DNA from: Zanthoxylum bungeanum
Lineage: Eukaryota; Streptophyta; Magnoliopsida; Sapindales; Rutaceae
Length of the DNA stretch: 64,000 nucleotides
NCBI GenBank assembly: GCA_019454045.1
Contig: SKCR01006534.1
Coordinates: 1-64,000 of the forward strand
Direction of reading: 5' to 3'
Numbering within the stretch: position 1 is the first letter of the stretch; each line of letters starts with the position of its first letter. The position numbers and the translations under genes were made by a program. Shown piece after piece: positions 45,489 to 57,108 of this stretch. The notes under the pieces are model-generated. The model worked only from the letters and a program-made list of their open reading frames with translations. It searched no databases and was not told where the DNA came from.

Positions 45489-47487
45489 TGTTGGACAAAT
45501 ATGGCACATAGCATCACTATTTGTACAGATCATGGTGTTGTTGTACAAATTAACTATGTGACAAAGGAAATTGCCCTTTTATCATTTGTAATTAGATTAC
45601 CAAGATGTATAAATGATAGAAGGTCCATATGATTAGTTCCGGATTGAGATGATATGAGACAGTATCAATCCATGAAGGTTTAATCATTAAACATCCCTAG
45701 TCAGAGTATTATCGAGATTGGACACCGATAATATGTAAAAGACTAGTATTACACTTGTGCGCGTTGTGGGAGCATAACGGCATAGTTCTCATATATTTGG
45801 GTATAGGATACTCATGCAAGTGTAATAGGATGTTGTGTTTACCGATGGTACGGAAAACAGCTTCGCTCTGGATAGACCCTTCAGAATTCCATTGGTAGTA
45901 TGACTATGTGTCTATGGAAGTCCGAATCAAGGTAGGTGTATTTGGTCTTAACCTGAGACTTGCACTGCCAATACTTGCGACAATCAATATACTTTGGTTT
46001 TGGTCGTCCAGGGCTTTAACAGGTTCTGTGTACGCCTCTTCTGGGTATATTGAGAATCGTAGTGTATTGGGTGTGATGTCAAGACGGAAGTATCACTCCA
46101 GTCATAGTGGAGATGATGATCACGTAGGATACGGAACTGGTGCTCTTTTGTGCTGCAGTCATCGGGATAATATGACTAGGTCATGATTATCCGATTATAG
46201 AGACTAGTTACCAGAGATCCGATATGTGCTTCGTACTGTGCAGACACAATTCCAGCCCCATGCCTTGCACGTGACATCCGATGCTGGATCGAAATACGCA
46301 ATACTACGTATACTACGCCTCATATAGATCACATATTCCAGTAAGAATATTTCTAGAGAATTAGGTAGGCATGGTGCTTTGCTAGAAGCCAACCATGTCT
46401 TGTAAATTGGTATAAACGTAGTACTAGGTACGTACGTGTTCGGATAGTCCGACGATCGAATTTACTGCCAACATATCCGGGGATCTCATGGGTCGCTTCC
46501 CGAAGATTCACCGATGACGTATGACTCGCACTTTATTAATCTGGGATTAATTATAAGAGAGAAAATTAATCTGGGATTAATTACGGAGATATTTTATCTG
46601 AGATAAAATATTAATTAAAGAGAGAGAACGATTAATTTGGAATTAATCGATAAAATAATATATTCGATATATTATACGAAATTGAATTTCGACGCGGAGT
46701 TAAAATTAGATTTTAATTCGGGCGAACGAGTTAATTTAGAATTAATTCGTTAGCGACATGAATAGTAATTTTGCTAGACATTATTATTTAATTAAATTTG
46801 ATTTAATTACGTCGCAACGGAAAATTCGTTAATTCAGAATTAGCAAACCCGAGCCCGGGAGTGTTTGCAGGCCCACTCGCATTTCGAATTCAAGTAAGGC
46901 CCACATGTCATATCAAGCGTCAAATCACTTGTCAACTTTAGTCACCTTGATTGGTGGAAGTTGATGGGATTTGATGGTTGAGTGCAAAACACTCTAGTGT
47001 GACTTGAAAGACATTTACCATTTATTTGATTTTTGGTATTTGACTTTCATTAAGTGTATTAGATACACAACACACAAAAACACACTTCATCTCTCTCTTC
47101 TCTTTTTGGATTCGGCCAAGGGCCACAAACTCTCTTCCATTTTTCTTCAAAATGCCGTGATCATGGAAGAAGCAAAGTGAAGAATTGTTGCAATTTTTCA
47201 CAAGTGCTAGCACACATCCAGAGTCTTGCGAAGGTGATAGGGAAACCCACCCGTGGGCATGGAATCACAACTTAAAGCTTGGAGCTTGGAGGACATCCAT
47301 GGCTGTTTTTGGAGCACAAAATTGGAGCATTGCCGTGAGCTTCTAGGACTCAAAGCTTGAAGATTTTTGTTGTTCCACGTATCGCCAAATCTGATCAATG
47401 TAAGTATGATTCCGCCGTACTTCTTGATGTATTCACATGTGTTTCTTGCTTGAATTGATCCTTGGGACTTAACCTAGAAACCCAACA
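45489..47487 (+). repeat. C2 3' LTR
   Basis: 1999 bp, TGTTGGACAAATATGG to CCCAACA, directly after the polypurine tract AAGTGGGAGAT and followed by the duplication AAAAC. It matches 27579-29578 throughout. Confidence 0.93.
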
Positions 47488-48490
47488 AAAACTACCCAAC
47501 AAAATTTATCTTTTGTCAAAATGAGGCACAATATTTGGGATTTGCGAAATTGGTCAACTTATCCGAAGTAGATTTCAGAAAATCTGAATTATCCAAAGTG
47601 CACACCGGAGTAAATATGTATTTAGGAGATCCGAAATTTTTTAATTTTTTTATTTAAAACTCAAGATATCCGAAGTCAAAACTCTGGTGTCTTAAGTTTT
47701 TATTTTTTATTTTTTATTTAAAACTTAGGAGATCCGAAGACAAAAATTAGGATATCTAATTTTTTAATTTTTTTAATTAAATCTTCGGAGATCTAGGTGT
47801 GACCTAACTGAAATTACGAAAATTCTTCACGCTAATGTCTTTCGATTTTATTCCAAAATCGACAATCTCCACTCCCCTATGGTGGTAAGACAATGCCTAG
47901 TCGATCCCTGAGATATTTTTCTCCAATATGCCATCGGTGTTCGATAGTGACTGCTTCCAGCCATGTCCATTCTTAATAAACGACTCTACTAATCTAACAT
48001 TTCCAATCATTTATTAAGAATAGACGTGGCTGGAAGTTGTCAGTATCTAACACCGATGGAATATAGGAGAAAAATATATTTGGGATCTACTGGGTATTGT
48101 CTTGCCGCAGTATGTGAATGGAGATTCTCGATTTTGGGATAAAATCGAAAGGCATTAACACGAGGTATTTTCATAATTTCAGTTAGGTCACACCAATATC
48201 TATAAAGTTTTAAATAAAAAAAAAACATAGGATATCTTAAGTTTTAAATAAAAAAAAAATAAAAACTTAGGAGATCCGAAGTACACACTTACTTTAATAT
48301 GTACTTCAGAGAATTCAAATTCTCCAAAGTCTATTTTGAAGAAATTGGCCAATTTTACAAATCACAAATGTTATGGCTCATTTTGGAAAATATCAAACTT
48401 TTTTTTTGGCTAGTTTTGTGAATTTTCTTGACTAACAATTGTCTTGTGGTTCGAAGTGTGTTACAAGATGCTATCGAGTCATGATATATA

Positions 48491-48942
48491 ATGTTTGAAA
48501 GTAAAGATAAAATGGTTGTGGATGGAAATCTCTTTCCAAAGCTAGTGGAGATGAACATGATCAATCCCGACCTAACCAGAATAAGCCAGCCAGAGGTCAA
48601 ATTGGTACTAGAAGAAGGTCATGATGATATGTGTCCTAACGTTTTTGGGCGGTTAAATTCCAACGAAAAAGTGAACAATCAAGAAGGTTTATGCGTCCAT
48701 TTTCAGAACAACCTAGAATGGATGAGAGAGCTGGAAGAGACTTGTGAAAAGAGGGTCCAGCCAAGTAGGCCACCAAGAGCATGGCATCTAATGACATTTG
48801 CACTGAGGTTTTATGGAGAACACTCGAACTTCATCTATAATGTCAAAACCTTTAGGCCGCAACTACGTAGGTCCAACGTATGGCATAGGTATGACCTATT
48901 AAATGGAAAATTTATTCTTATTGGTGAAATGATAAGGACATA
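48491..48942 (+). pseudogene. Unrecognised ORF, cut by the G3 insertion
   Basis: An open frame of about 150 codons, not low-complexity: MFESKDKMVVDGNLFPKL at the start, later SRPPRAWHLMTFALRFYGEH and NVKTFRPQLRRSNVWHRYDL. I do not recognise a family. The last few codons before the stop (48943-48957) belong to the start of G3's LTR (TGATGAAC...), so the original frame was longer and was interrupted. It could be a host exon or an old transposon gene. No splice sites can be fixed. Confidence 0.4.
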
Positions 48943-50292
48943 TGATGAACATTAAAAAGTTCACATTTATTAAAAGAAAAATTAATCATTTTACACTTAT
49001 AGTTTCATTAATCCTCTTAATTAAGCACATTTGTTGAAAAATAATTATATTTATGTTTATTGTGATTTTTATATTTTATGTAGGTGAACTAATACTTTGG
49101 ATGCATATTTAGAAAAATGGACTTAATAATTGGATTTTAGAGGCCAAAAATTTATTAGGGCGTTCTAACAGTGTATAACTTCATAAATTTGAGCCTTGTG
49201 CAATGTTCGTATTTTGGCCATGACTTTTTACTCCGATATCGGATTGAAGTGATTCCAATTCCAAATGAAAGAAGACTCAAAGATCCACAACTTTATTGTT
49301 CATAAGAGTTTCTGATTCTGAAGTTTTTAGGATCGAAATTGATGAAGAATCCAAAGTGTGTTAAATATCAAATCTAAAAAAAAAAAAAACATTTGTCAAT
49401 TTCTCCACCAAATGTTTGGTGGCATGTTTGGTGGAGTGTTTAGTGGAGAAATTGGTGAAGAAATTAGTGGAAGCAATTGCCAAATTCAACTATAAATAGA
49501 GGCCCTCTACACCTCATTTTCCTCAACTTGGATTCCATAGTTTTCTCTGAAAATTTGTGGATTTCTATCTCTTGTATATTTTATTTTCTTAAAAGCTTTC
49601 TTGTATTTTATTTTTCTTCTAGTAATAAAATTATGTGTGTCTTTAATTTCATTATGAGTAGCTAATTTCTTTCTGATGTGATAATGGGTTAAACTTTTAT
49701 TATTAAAATTTAGATTAATCTCACTTATACTATAATATATGAATTGTAATCTAAAGATTAAAAATTAATTGAGATCTAAATTAACTATTGACAAACTTTG
49801 CTACCGCTTATATGACTAGTTTTATATATTTGGCATAATTGAGTACCTAACTGGACTTGTTATAGACAGATGATATCACCGCCATTATGGTTGGTTTTAC
49901 ATATTTTTGGCATATTTAGTACCTTAGCAGGACTAGTTATCGACAGAAATGACTACCGTCTTTATGGCCGGTTTTATATGTTTTGCCATAGTTAATTCCG
50001 GAAGTAAATTAATTGGGTTATAATGATAATTTATATATTATAAAAAGTGAGATTTCTAAATATAAAATATTCAAAGTGGATCTCATAACCCCAATATTTT
50101 ATTTTATTGTTCTCATTTAATTCAAATTCTCCAAACAACTTCAAAAGATTCAAATCTTTTTTCTTTTCGCTTTAATTATTAATTTATCATACTAAATCTA
50201 TTTCTTGTGGATCGACCCCAGACTTACCGGGTTATTTTATTACTTTGAAACTCTTATACTTGAGAGTAAATAATCATTTTTTGAGCATGTCA
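48943..50292 (+). repeat. G3 5' LTR
   Basis: 1350 bp from TGATGAACATT to GAGCATGTCA. The TATA box CTATAAATAGAGGCC (about 49490) gives a start site near 49520. A threefold subrepeat lies at 49801-49990. The ACATA just before it may be half of the target duplication, but the other half is not preserved. Confidence 0.75.
49801..49995 (+). repeat. Threefold subrepeat in the G3 LTR
   Basis: Units about 76 bp apart, starting CTACCGCTTATATG (49801), TCACCGCCATTATGG (49877) and CTACCGTCTTTATGG (49953), each followed by a GGTTTTAYATATTTTGGCAT-like stretch. The core matches the subrepeat of G1's LTR on its coding strand. Confidence 0.78.
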
Positions 50293-50298
50293 AGTTTT

Positions 50299-50316
50299 TG
50301 GCGTCGTTGCCGGGGA
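50299..50316 (+). promoter_or_regulatory. G3 primer-binding site (tRNA-Asp type)
   Basis: TGGCGTCGTTGCCGGGGA, one mismatch from the tRNA-Asp complement, six bases after the 5' LTR. Confidence 0.88.
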
Positions 50317-50480
50317 ATATAATTTAGTAGATAGAATAATATTTTTATTTCTTTTTAATTTATTTTTAATTTTTTTCATTTGTATTTTCTTTCTGTGTTT
50401 TTCTTTTCTTTTATCATTTTATTTTTTCCCACTTATGTTTATTATATTATTATTTTCTTTTTGTATGTTTTGCAGGTTGC

Positions 50481-51853
50481 ATGATACATTGGTCTCGATC
50501 ATCTAGTGGGAGATTAAATAGAGAGTCTCCATCACATTCATCATCAGTCAAAATGGCCGAGAATCGAAATGAAAATCCACCAGACCGAATTCAAAATCCA
50601 GTTGATCAGGAAAAAAATGAGTCTCAGCATGGCGATCTTAATCATCCAATGACACTCAGACAATTCATGAATCCTACTATGACATGATCACCATCTTGCA
50701 TTGCTTTCCCCCCAGATGCATCACATTTCAATTTCAAACCAGGTATCATCCAACTTTTACCCACATTCCACGGTCTTGAATCAGAAAATCCTTATCATCA
50801 CTTGAGGGAATTCGAAGAGGTATGTAATACTTGCACATATCAAAATTGCAGCATGAATATAATTCGACTTAAGTTTTTTCCCTTTTCTTTAAAGGATAAA
50901 GTAAAAATTTGGCTGCAAAACCTTAGGTCGAGATCCATTAGAACATTAGATGATTTACAAGAATAATTTATGAAAAAAAAATTTCCCCCTCCCATGACAA
51001 ACTCCTTTAAGAGAAGAATCACAACTTTCACACAATAGTCGAGGGAAACACTTTACCAATATTATGAGAGATTTAAAGAGATGTTGAATGTTTATCCACA
51101 TCACGGGTTTGAGACATGGATGTTGGTTGCCCACTTTTACGAGGGGTTAACACCCCAAAGTAGACAAGTAGTGGAAATGATGTGTAATGGTGAGTTTAGG
51201 GATAAAAATCCCAAAGATGCACTAGATTACCTATAACACATAGCAGAGAATGCACAACACTGGGACACAGTTGGCACTCATGAGTCCTATATAAAATCAC
51301 AGCCATGTGATATAGGTATATTTAACCTTAGGGAAGACCATGACCTTTCTACTAAGTATGCATCTCTAGCTAAAAAATTTGAGGCATTAGAAATAAGAAT
51401 AAGTGATCATGTCAAGTCATTTCAAGAAATCACATGTCAAATCTGTAATTTAAATGAACATGTCACACAATTTTGCCCAACCTTGCCAGAATGTCTCCAT
51501 GACCAAGTCAGTTCCATAAACACTTTCAATAGACCAAATCCAAACCATACTCCCAAACCTACAATTCTGGTTGGAGAAACCATCCAAACTTTAATTGGAG
51601 GAATGATAACCAAACACAACCATCACAACAACCTCCCCAGGTACACCAGAATTTCCAAAACTCCTAGAATTATGCACCATATGTCCCACCATCTAGGAAA
51701 ACCCCTGAGGATACCTTGCATGCATTCGTTGAGAAATAAGAATCCATCAATAACCAACATGTGCAAACATTGATTGATCTGAAAGATACTTTTTCCAAAA
51801 TCACATCTGCATTGACCATTCATGAGAAATGTAAGTTTCCTACAAAACCACAG
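50481..51853 (+). pseudogene. G3 gag, broken
   Basis: A start at 50481 leads through several stop codons into a gypsy gag: FHGLESENPYHHLREFEEVC, FPFSLKDKVKIWLQNL, ETLYQYYERFKEMLNVYPHH and a YEGLTPQSRQVVEMMCNGEF block. A CCHC knuckle, CQICNLNEHVTQFC, lies at 51435-51476. Frame damage begins near 51540. The region is cut at 51853 by the solo LTR. Stops replace single codons (near 50687, 50966, 51037 and 51235), which indicates long neutral decay. Confidence 0.85.
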
Positions 51854-53358
51854 TGTAGGCACTGCATTTTTGCATATAAGTCCCGATGATGAGCCTCATT
51901 TAGAGGCGCATACCTTTTAAGTTGCAGAAGTCGCGGGAATAGACGTCGGAAGGAAGAAGTCAGAAATTGACACCTTGATTCAATTCGTTTTCTTAGCTTC
52001 GGGCTTACTTGTTAGATCTCTGTTTTAAACTCATCCTTGGCCCAAACCCCCGCAAGCCACACACCAAGCCCACCAAAAAGACCAACCACACGCCCAAACA
52101 TCCTCTAGCACACGCCCAAGCCCAATAAAACACATCCAAAATAACAAATAACACATTAAACACATGCTAAAATCAAGATAAATCACCTTCCCAAATAAAA
52201 GAAATCAAATCAAATCAAGATAAATCATATTCCTAATTAAAAGAAATCAAATCAAATTTAAACAAATCACCTCCCTAAATTAAGTAGATATTTTCCTTGT
52301 GATATGCTAATTAGGAGATATCACCATTGATTCCATGATCTCTTTCCTCCCAATGCAAGGAAAACCCTAGCATTTGCCTATAAAAAGAAGCATAAACCAA
52401 CCCTTCACCTTCTGGACACTCAAAGCAACAAGAGACAAAGAAATAATACTCTTCTCCTCCTATCTAACAACTGAAATCGTAACCCCTAAACACCCTCACC
52501 ACCGATAATAACAAATCACAAAACATCATCACTGAAACACCCCCTCCCCAAAACAGAAAACATCATCACCAAAAACACACCCCTGAAACAACCCTTCCAT
52601 TCACCGAAAGTCACAGCCCAAAACAGTCCATACAACTACCGAAAACACACCCCTAAAATAGCCCTTCCATTCAACGAAAGTCACAGCCCAAAACAGTCCT
52701 TACAACCACCGAAAATCACCCCTGAAACTGCACTGCAGTCACCGAAAATATACACCCAAACAGCAGCCCAAACACCCTTAAACAGTAGCTTAAATTACCG
52801 AAAACAGTGACCAAAAACTGCACCTTAAGACACCCCAAATACCGCAAAACAACAGTCCAAAAAATTCCCAAATTATCGAAAAATACAACCAGAAAACAAC
52901 AGCAAAAACAGAGGAAACAGCGACCCAAAATAGTGAAGCGACGAAGGAAAATGGAAAATCAGTGAACCAGAGGAGTTGTGGAGTGTTAGCCTTCCGACGG
53001 CCGTGTAACGCACTTCCAAGAGGCGACATAAAAGGTTAGACCTGAGGGCACCCTTTTTTATTTATTTCCGCTTATTTCTTTTATTTTGCCAATATTTCTT
53101 CGCATGGGTATTGTTGATTAATGTATGTTATGACTATTAGATGAATGAAATATGTGTCGTCTCTCGTGGTATATCGGATGGAAACCCAGACGTAAATTCC
53201 GTAGCCGAATCCGAATGGACGGTAGTACGGTCTGTACTTGGGAAACAACTCCACGTACTACTTGAGCAAACGGCATGTGTTTCGCTTTATTTAATCTTGT
53301 TCATCTACTATTCGCATTTTTTTATTCTTCCATTTACTTTCCGCATGTTACTTATTTA

Positions 53359-54055
53359 TGCATTGTAATGTAATGCGCATGGGCAAATCAAGTTGGATTA
53401 AAGGTCCTCCGTTTTGAGGGATGAAAAGCCTAAGGGCTACCTTTGCCACGACATTTTACCGCGTCGGACGAAGTATGTTTGATTGAATGTGAGATATGTT
53501 TAATCGGACATACGAAGTCCCATATCATTGTCTTATTTATTAGTATGCATTGTAATGTAATGTGCATGGGCTTATTATGTTGGTCTAAAGGTTCTCTACT
53601 TGAGGGAAGAAAAACCTAAAAGGCTACCTTTACCATGACATTTTGCCGCGTCTTTTATTATTCCGTTATTTGCTTTCTGTATGCCATCTCCTTGTTAAAT
53701 CATGCATCATAGTGTAATGCGCATGGGCAAATCAAGTTGGATTAAAGGTCCTCCACCTTGAGGGATGAAAAGCCTAAGGGCTACCTTTGCCACGACGTTT
53801 TGCCGCGCCGGACGAAGTACACTCGATTGAATGGGAAATGTGTTTAATCGGGCATACAAGGTCCCATATTATTTATTTGTTTATTCATACATTGTAATCT
53901 AATGCGCATGGGCTAACTAAGGTGGGTTAAAGGTCCTCCATTCGAGGGAAATGCCTAAAGGCTACCTTTACCATGATGTTTTGCCGCGCCGGACGAAGTA
54001 CACTCGATTGAATGTGAAATATGTTCAATCGGGCATACGAGGTCCTACATCGTGT
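53359..54055 (+). repeat. Fourfold 165-185-bp repeat in the solo LTR
   Basis: Units start near 53359, 53546, 53707 and 53889 with GTAATGYGCATGGGC, and contain TTAAAGGTCCTCC, GCCTAAGGGCTACCTTTGCC and GCCGCGCCGGACGAAGTA. Unit lengths vary through indels. Confidence 0.82.
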
Positions 54056-54099
54056 ATTTGTTTATCCATGTATGTGTTTGTGTCATTTCAGATGCCATT

Positions 54100-54492
54100 T
54101 TGGCAATCTCGTTCGAACGCGTTTCCAAACGCTACACGAACGTATGCATTCTGCCTCATTCCGTTCGAACGCGTTTACGAACGCTACACGAACGTATGCA
54201 TTCTGCCTCATTCCGTTCGAACGCGTTTACGAACGCTACTCGAACGCGCATCTATTTTGTTTTATCATGCATCAGGTCTTACCCCGTTCGAATGCGTTTC
54301 CGAACGCTATACGAACGCGGACATTCTGTTTCATTTACATTCGAACACGTTTAAGAACGCTTCTCGAATGCGCACGTATTCTGATTTACCATGCATCAGG
54401 TCTTATCTCGTTCGAACGTGTTTCCGAACGTTATACGAATGCGAACCTTCTGTTTACCCTTCGAACGCATTCTCAAATGCTACACGAACGCA
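54100..54492 (+). repeat. CGTTCGAACG-rich tandem repeat in the solo LTR
   Basis: About six units of 60-75 bp built from CGTTCGAACGCGTTTCCGAA and CGCTACACGAACG, with a CATTCTGCCTCATT spacer. The first three copies (54107-54250) are nearly identical and the later ones diverge. CGTTCGAACG is a perfect palindrome, and CpG is dense for this AT-rich region. All three forward frames are open because the unit lacks stops. Confidence 0.82.
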
Positions 54493-55002
54493 CATACAGT
54501 GCACAGACTTCTTTTCGTCACATTTTATGCATGTTTGCTTCTTTGATCATTTCTTTTGCACTATATGATTAATTATATCATTTCATTATTTACGCTTAGG
54601 AAATTATCATCTCTTTACATTTCAATATTTATCTATTTAATGTGCTTATGAATTGTGTGATTGCCGTTATGTCGATTTACTTATATGCATGCGAACTTAA
54701 GTGTGGGTTGTATGCAAACTTAGGAGTATGATACTCTTGGGAATATATGTTGCGTAGACTTGGTTAGATTATTGCACAAATTCTTTCATTACAAGTGGCA
54801 TAAGTAAGAGACCATTCTGAACCCAATGATTTGAGGTCTTCCATTGCGAGGGGTGAGTGCGGCCTTAAATCATTTTCCCGGTTCACATCGGGTGGCAACT
54901 CTATTTTTTGTTCTTCGGTTTAGTCCCCCGCGGGCTACTCTGTACTCCCAACCAGGCCGCGAGCCCGGAACAGCGTCGCCGATTTCTGTGTCCTACACAT
55001 AG

Positions 55003-56239
55003 CCAAACCCAAAAATCATCAAAACCCTCACGAGAGTAGTTCTGGTAGTCAACACATTGACCAAGTCAAATCTGTTAGTACTTTTCGTAATGGTAAGTTT
55101 ATCCACGAACCTAATTTTGAACCTCATGAAATTGAAAATAGATCAGATTTAGAGGGTAAGGAAGAGGTTAATGAACCAATACCTATCGTTGATGATAACA
55201 ATTTGTCATATGCACCTCCATTTCCTCAAACATTAAAAACAAAGAAATTGAACCATTCCCTATAGATTTATGAAATATTCAAACATATAAAGGTCAATAT
55301 TCATTTGTTAGATGTCATCCAATAGATACCATCTTATGCCAAATTTCTGAAAGACTTATGCACCGTTAAAACAAAACATCAGGTAAGAAAGAAAGCTTTT
55401 CTAGCCAAACAGGTAAGTTCCATTCTCTCCACCAATAATATTTTAAAATACAAAGACCTTGGTTGTCCAACTATTTCATGTATTATTGGAGATAAAAAAA
55501 AATTGAACATGCTTTCCTTGACCTTGGAGCTAGTGTAAATTTGCTTCCATTTTTAGTTTACTAATAACTTAATATTGGCGAGTTAAAACCAACTTCAACT
55601 ACTCTTTTATTTTCCGATATATCAGTCAATGTACCGAAAGGAATTATAGAAAATGTGTTAATTCAATACGATAAATTCATATATCATGTGGATTTTATTA
55701 TTTTAGAAACATAACCTGAAGCAGATAATTATAAGTCAGTTCATGTAATACTTGGTCGTCCATTTTTAGCAACAGCTAACGCTTTAATAAATTGCAGGAA
55801 TGGAATCATGAATTTGTCCTTTGGCAATATGACGTTGAAGCTTAATATTTTTGATATGTGCAAACAACCATACGATGAAGACAGTGAAGACAATAGCATA
55901 GATCTAATTGAACCAATTGTGGACGAATATATTCAGAGGAGTTTATTTGATCCTACATAAATTTGTACAGCTAATTTTCTTGAATCAAGTATGGAATTAG
56001 ATTTGAATATTCCTAATGATTTTTTACTTGATTCTACACAAGTACTGGAAGATGATGGAGAAAATCAAAATTTTGAGAAACTATAAATAATGGAAGATGA
56101 AAAACATGAGGAATCACCTAATTTAGAATTGAAGCCTTTGCCAGGAGAATTGAAGAATGCATTTATTGGAGATGAACAAACTTATCATATGGGAAGTTCT
56201 TCCTCCCTTATAAGTGATCAAGAAGGAAAAATACCTCCA
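55003..56239 (+). pseudogene. G3 linker, aspartic protease and start of reverse transcriptase
   Basis: An Asn/Glu-rich linker leads to a gypsy aspartic protease: active site DLGASVNLLP at about 55520-55550 (frame damage just before), then NVPKGIIENVLIQYDKFIY and VILGRPFLATANALINC (about 55743-55793). A linker with stops follows, then the residues that open gypsy reverse transcriptase (LELKPLPGELKNAFIGDE, SSSLISDQEGK, 56125-56228). The RT stops there: the next sequence has no RT similarity. This junction marks the start of the foreign stretch. Confidence 0.8.
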
Positions 56240-56880
56240 GACTGAAACCATCAAGGCATGGAAGAAACTTTTGCAAAACTCTACAATCAATTTCCTTCTC
56301 TCCCCCAAAATGCTTTGATGAAAATTTACAAAGCACATACCAAAAGAATGAGGCTTCTTATGATTTATGGTATTCCTAGTGATATTCGTTGGGTAACTGA
56401 AGAAATGGTTCGCTTGGCAGGTGAGTCATCTGATTCTTTCATTTCTCACATGCCTGGTTTAGGGAAAATCACATATGCTAAGAAACGAAGAGCTAAACGA
56501 TTAGATGTTTGTTATAAATGTGCACGCTGGACATGTAACACTCGTTTTCGCTCTTTAGGAATGGTGTCTGACAATCGCGAAGATAAAAAATTCAATTCAT
56601 TAGAGATGGCTTGAGTAATGAGTCTTTAGATGATATATCATTGACTCTTGAGACGTATCATGGTGGACATGTTCATCGAGTAATTCGCAATTTTCATACA
56701 CAATTTCAAAAAGAAAGATAACAATACAGTCTCGGTAATCTGACTTTAAAAGACCCTGTTTGCCAATTTATAAGAAAATTGGATGAGAAGCATATCCCCG
56801 ACCTATAGAGGACGTTCAAGCCGTTACTGGCCGTAAAACTAGAGGAAGATATGAGCCACAATCACAACTATCTGTACATA
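56240..56880 (+). pseudogene. Unrecognised degenerate ORF in place of G3 pol
   Basis: A 118-codon open stretch (56258-56614) starts MEETFAKLYNQFPSLPQNAL and includes LLMIYGIPSDIRWVTEEMV, KKRRAKRLDVCYKCARWTC and RSLGMVSDNREDKKFNSLEM. After a frameshift near 56605 the reading continues (SLDDISLTLETYHGGHVHRV, then LTLKDPVCQFIRKLDEKHI) with two stops to about 56880. No intron is apparent. I do not recognise the protein. It has a Cys cluster and is not a reverse transcriptase, RNase H or integrase. It may be captured host sequence or a 3' ORF of an element lineage that I do not know. Confidence 0.5.
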
Positions 56881-57108
56881 TTATTTCAATTATTGTTTTG
56901 ATTCACTTTAATTTACTGTTTTGATTTCATTTACTTTAATTTTGGCCGACAATATCTAAACTTTTTTGACTTTCATGATCTATTTTATTGTTCATCTGAC
57001 AATTGTCATTTTGTAGGTACTAGCGCATTTATTACTCACCCTTTTCAGGATCTATAAATTTAGTTCGTCATTCTTCTCTTCAACAAATTCATATAAGAGA
57101 GAACAAAA

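Larger units (their letters stand above)
27579..47487 (+). mobile_element. C2: long copia LTR retrotransposon, degraded and split
   Basis: LTRs of 2000 bp (27579-29578) and 1999 bp (45489-47487), both TGTTGG...CCCAACA, flanked by a perfect 5-bp duplication, AAAAC (27574-27578 and 47488-47492). A tRNA-Met-like primer site follows the first LTR, and a polypurine tract (AAGTGGGAGAT) precedes the second. The interior is about 5.4 kb once the nested LARD-like element is removed. It contains a heavily mutated gag-pol with integrase before RT, hence copia. A third, partial LTR of this family is at 1-1626. Confidence 0.93.
27563..48430. mobile_element. Foldback MITE (about 950 bp) split by the C2 element
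   Basis: The sequence 47493-48430 folds back on itself: the left arm (for example TTGTCAAAATGAGGCA near 47514) pairs with the right arm near 48370-48400. The centre is a long hairpin where GCCATCGGTGTTCGATAGTG (47931) is mirrored at 48040-48060. The outermost left tip is 20 kb away at 27563-27578, because C2 inserted just inside it. GGGAAATTTACAAAAC there matches the complement of the right tip (GAAAATTCACAAAAC). The GGGAAATT-type end recalls Mutator-like MITEs, but I see no clear target duplication. Confidence 0.75.
51854..54997 (+). mobile_element. Solo LTR (3.1 kb) related to the LARD-like element's LTRs
   Basis: Begins TGTAGGCACTGCATTTTTGC (the LARD LTRs begin TGTAGGCATTGCATTTTTGC) and ends GCGTCGCC...TCCTACA. 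Flanking 5-mers are CACAG (51849-51853) and CATAG (54998-55002), four of five matching. The ends and the CCGACGGCCGTG/GGCGACATAAAAGG block agree with the LARD LTR. The middle differs: it carries two tandem arrays that the LARD LTR lacks. No interior or partner LTR is present. It lies between G3's gag and protease. Confidence 0.88.

Noticed and set aside
53951..54572. Overlapping ORFs of 100-205 codons in all three forward frames
   Set aside because: Same effect in the CGTTCGAACG repeat array of the solo LTR.
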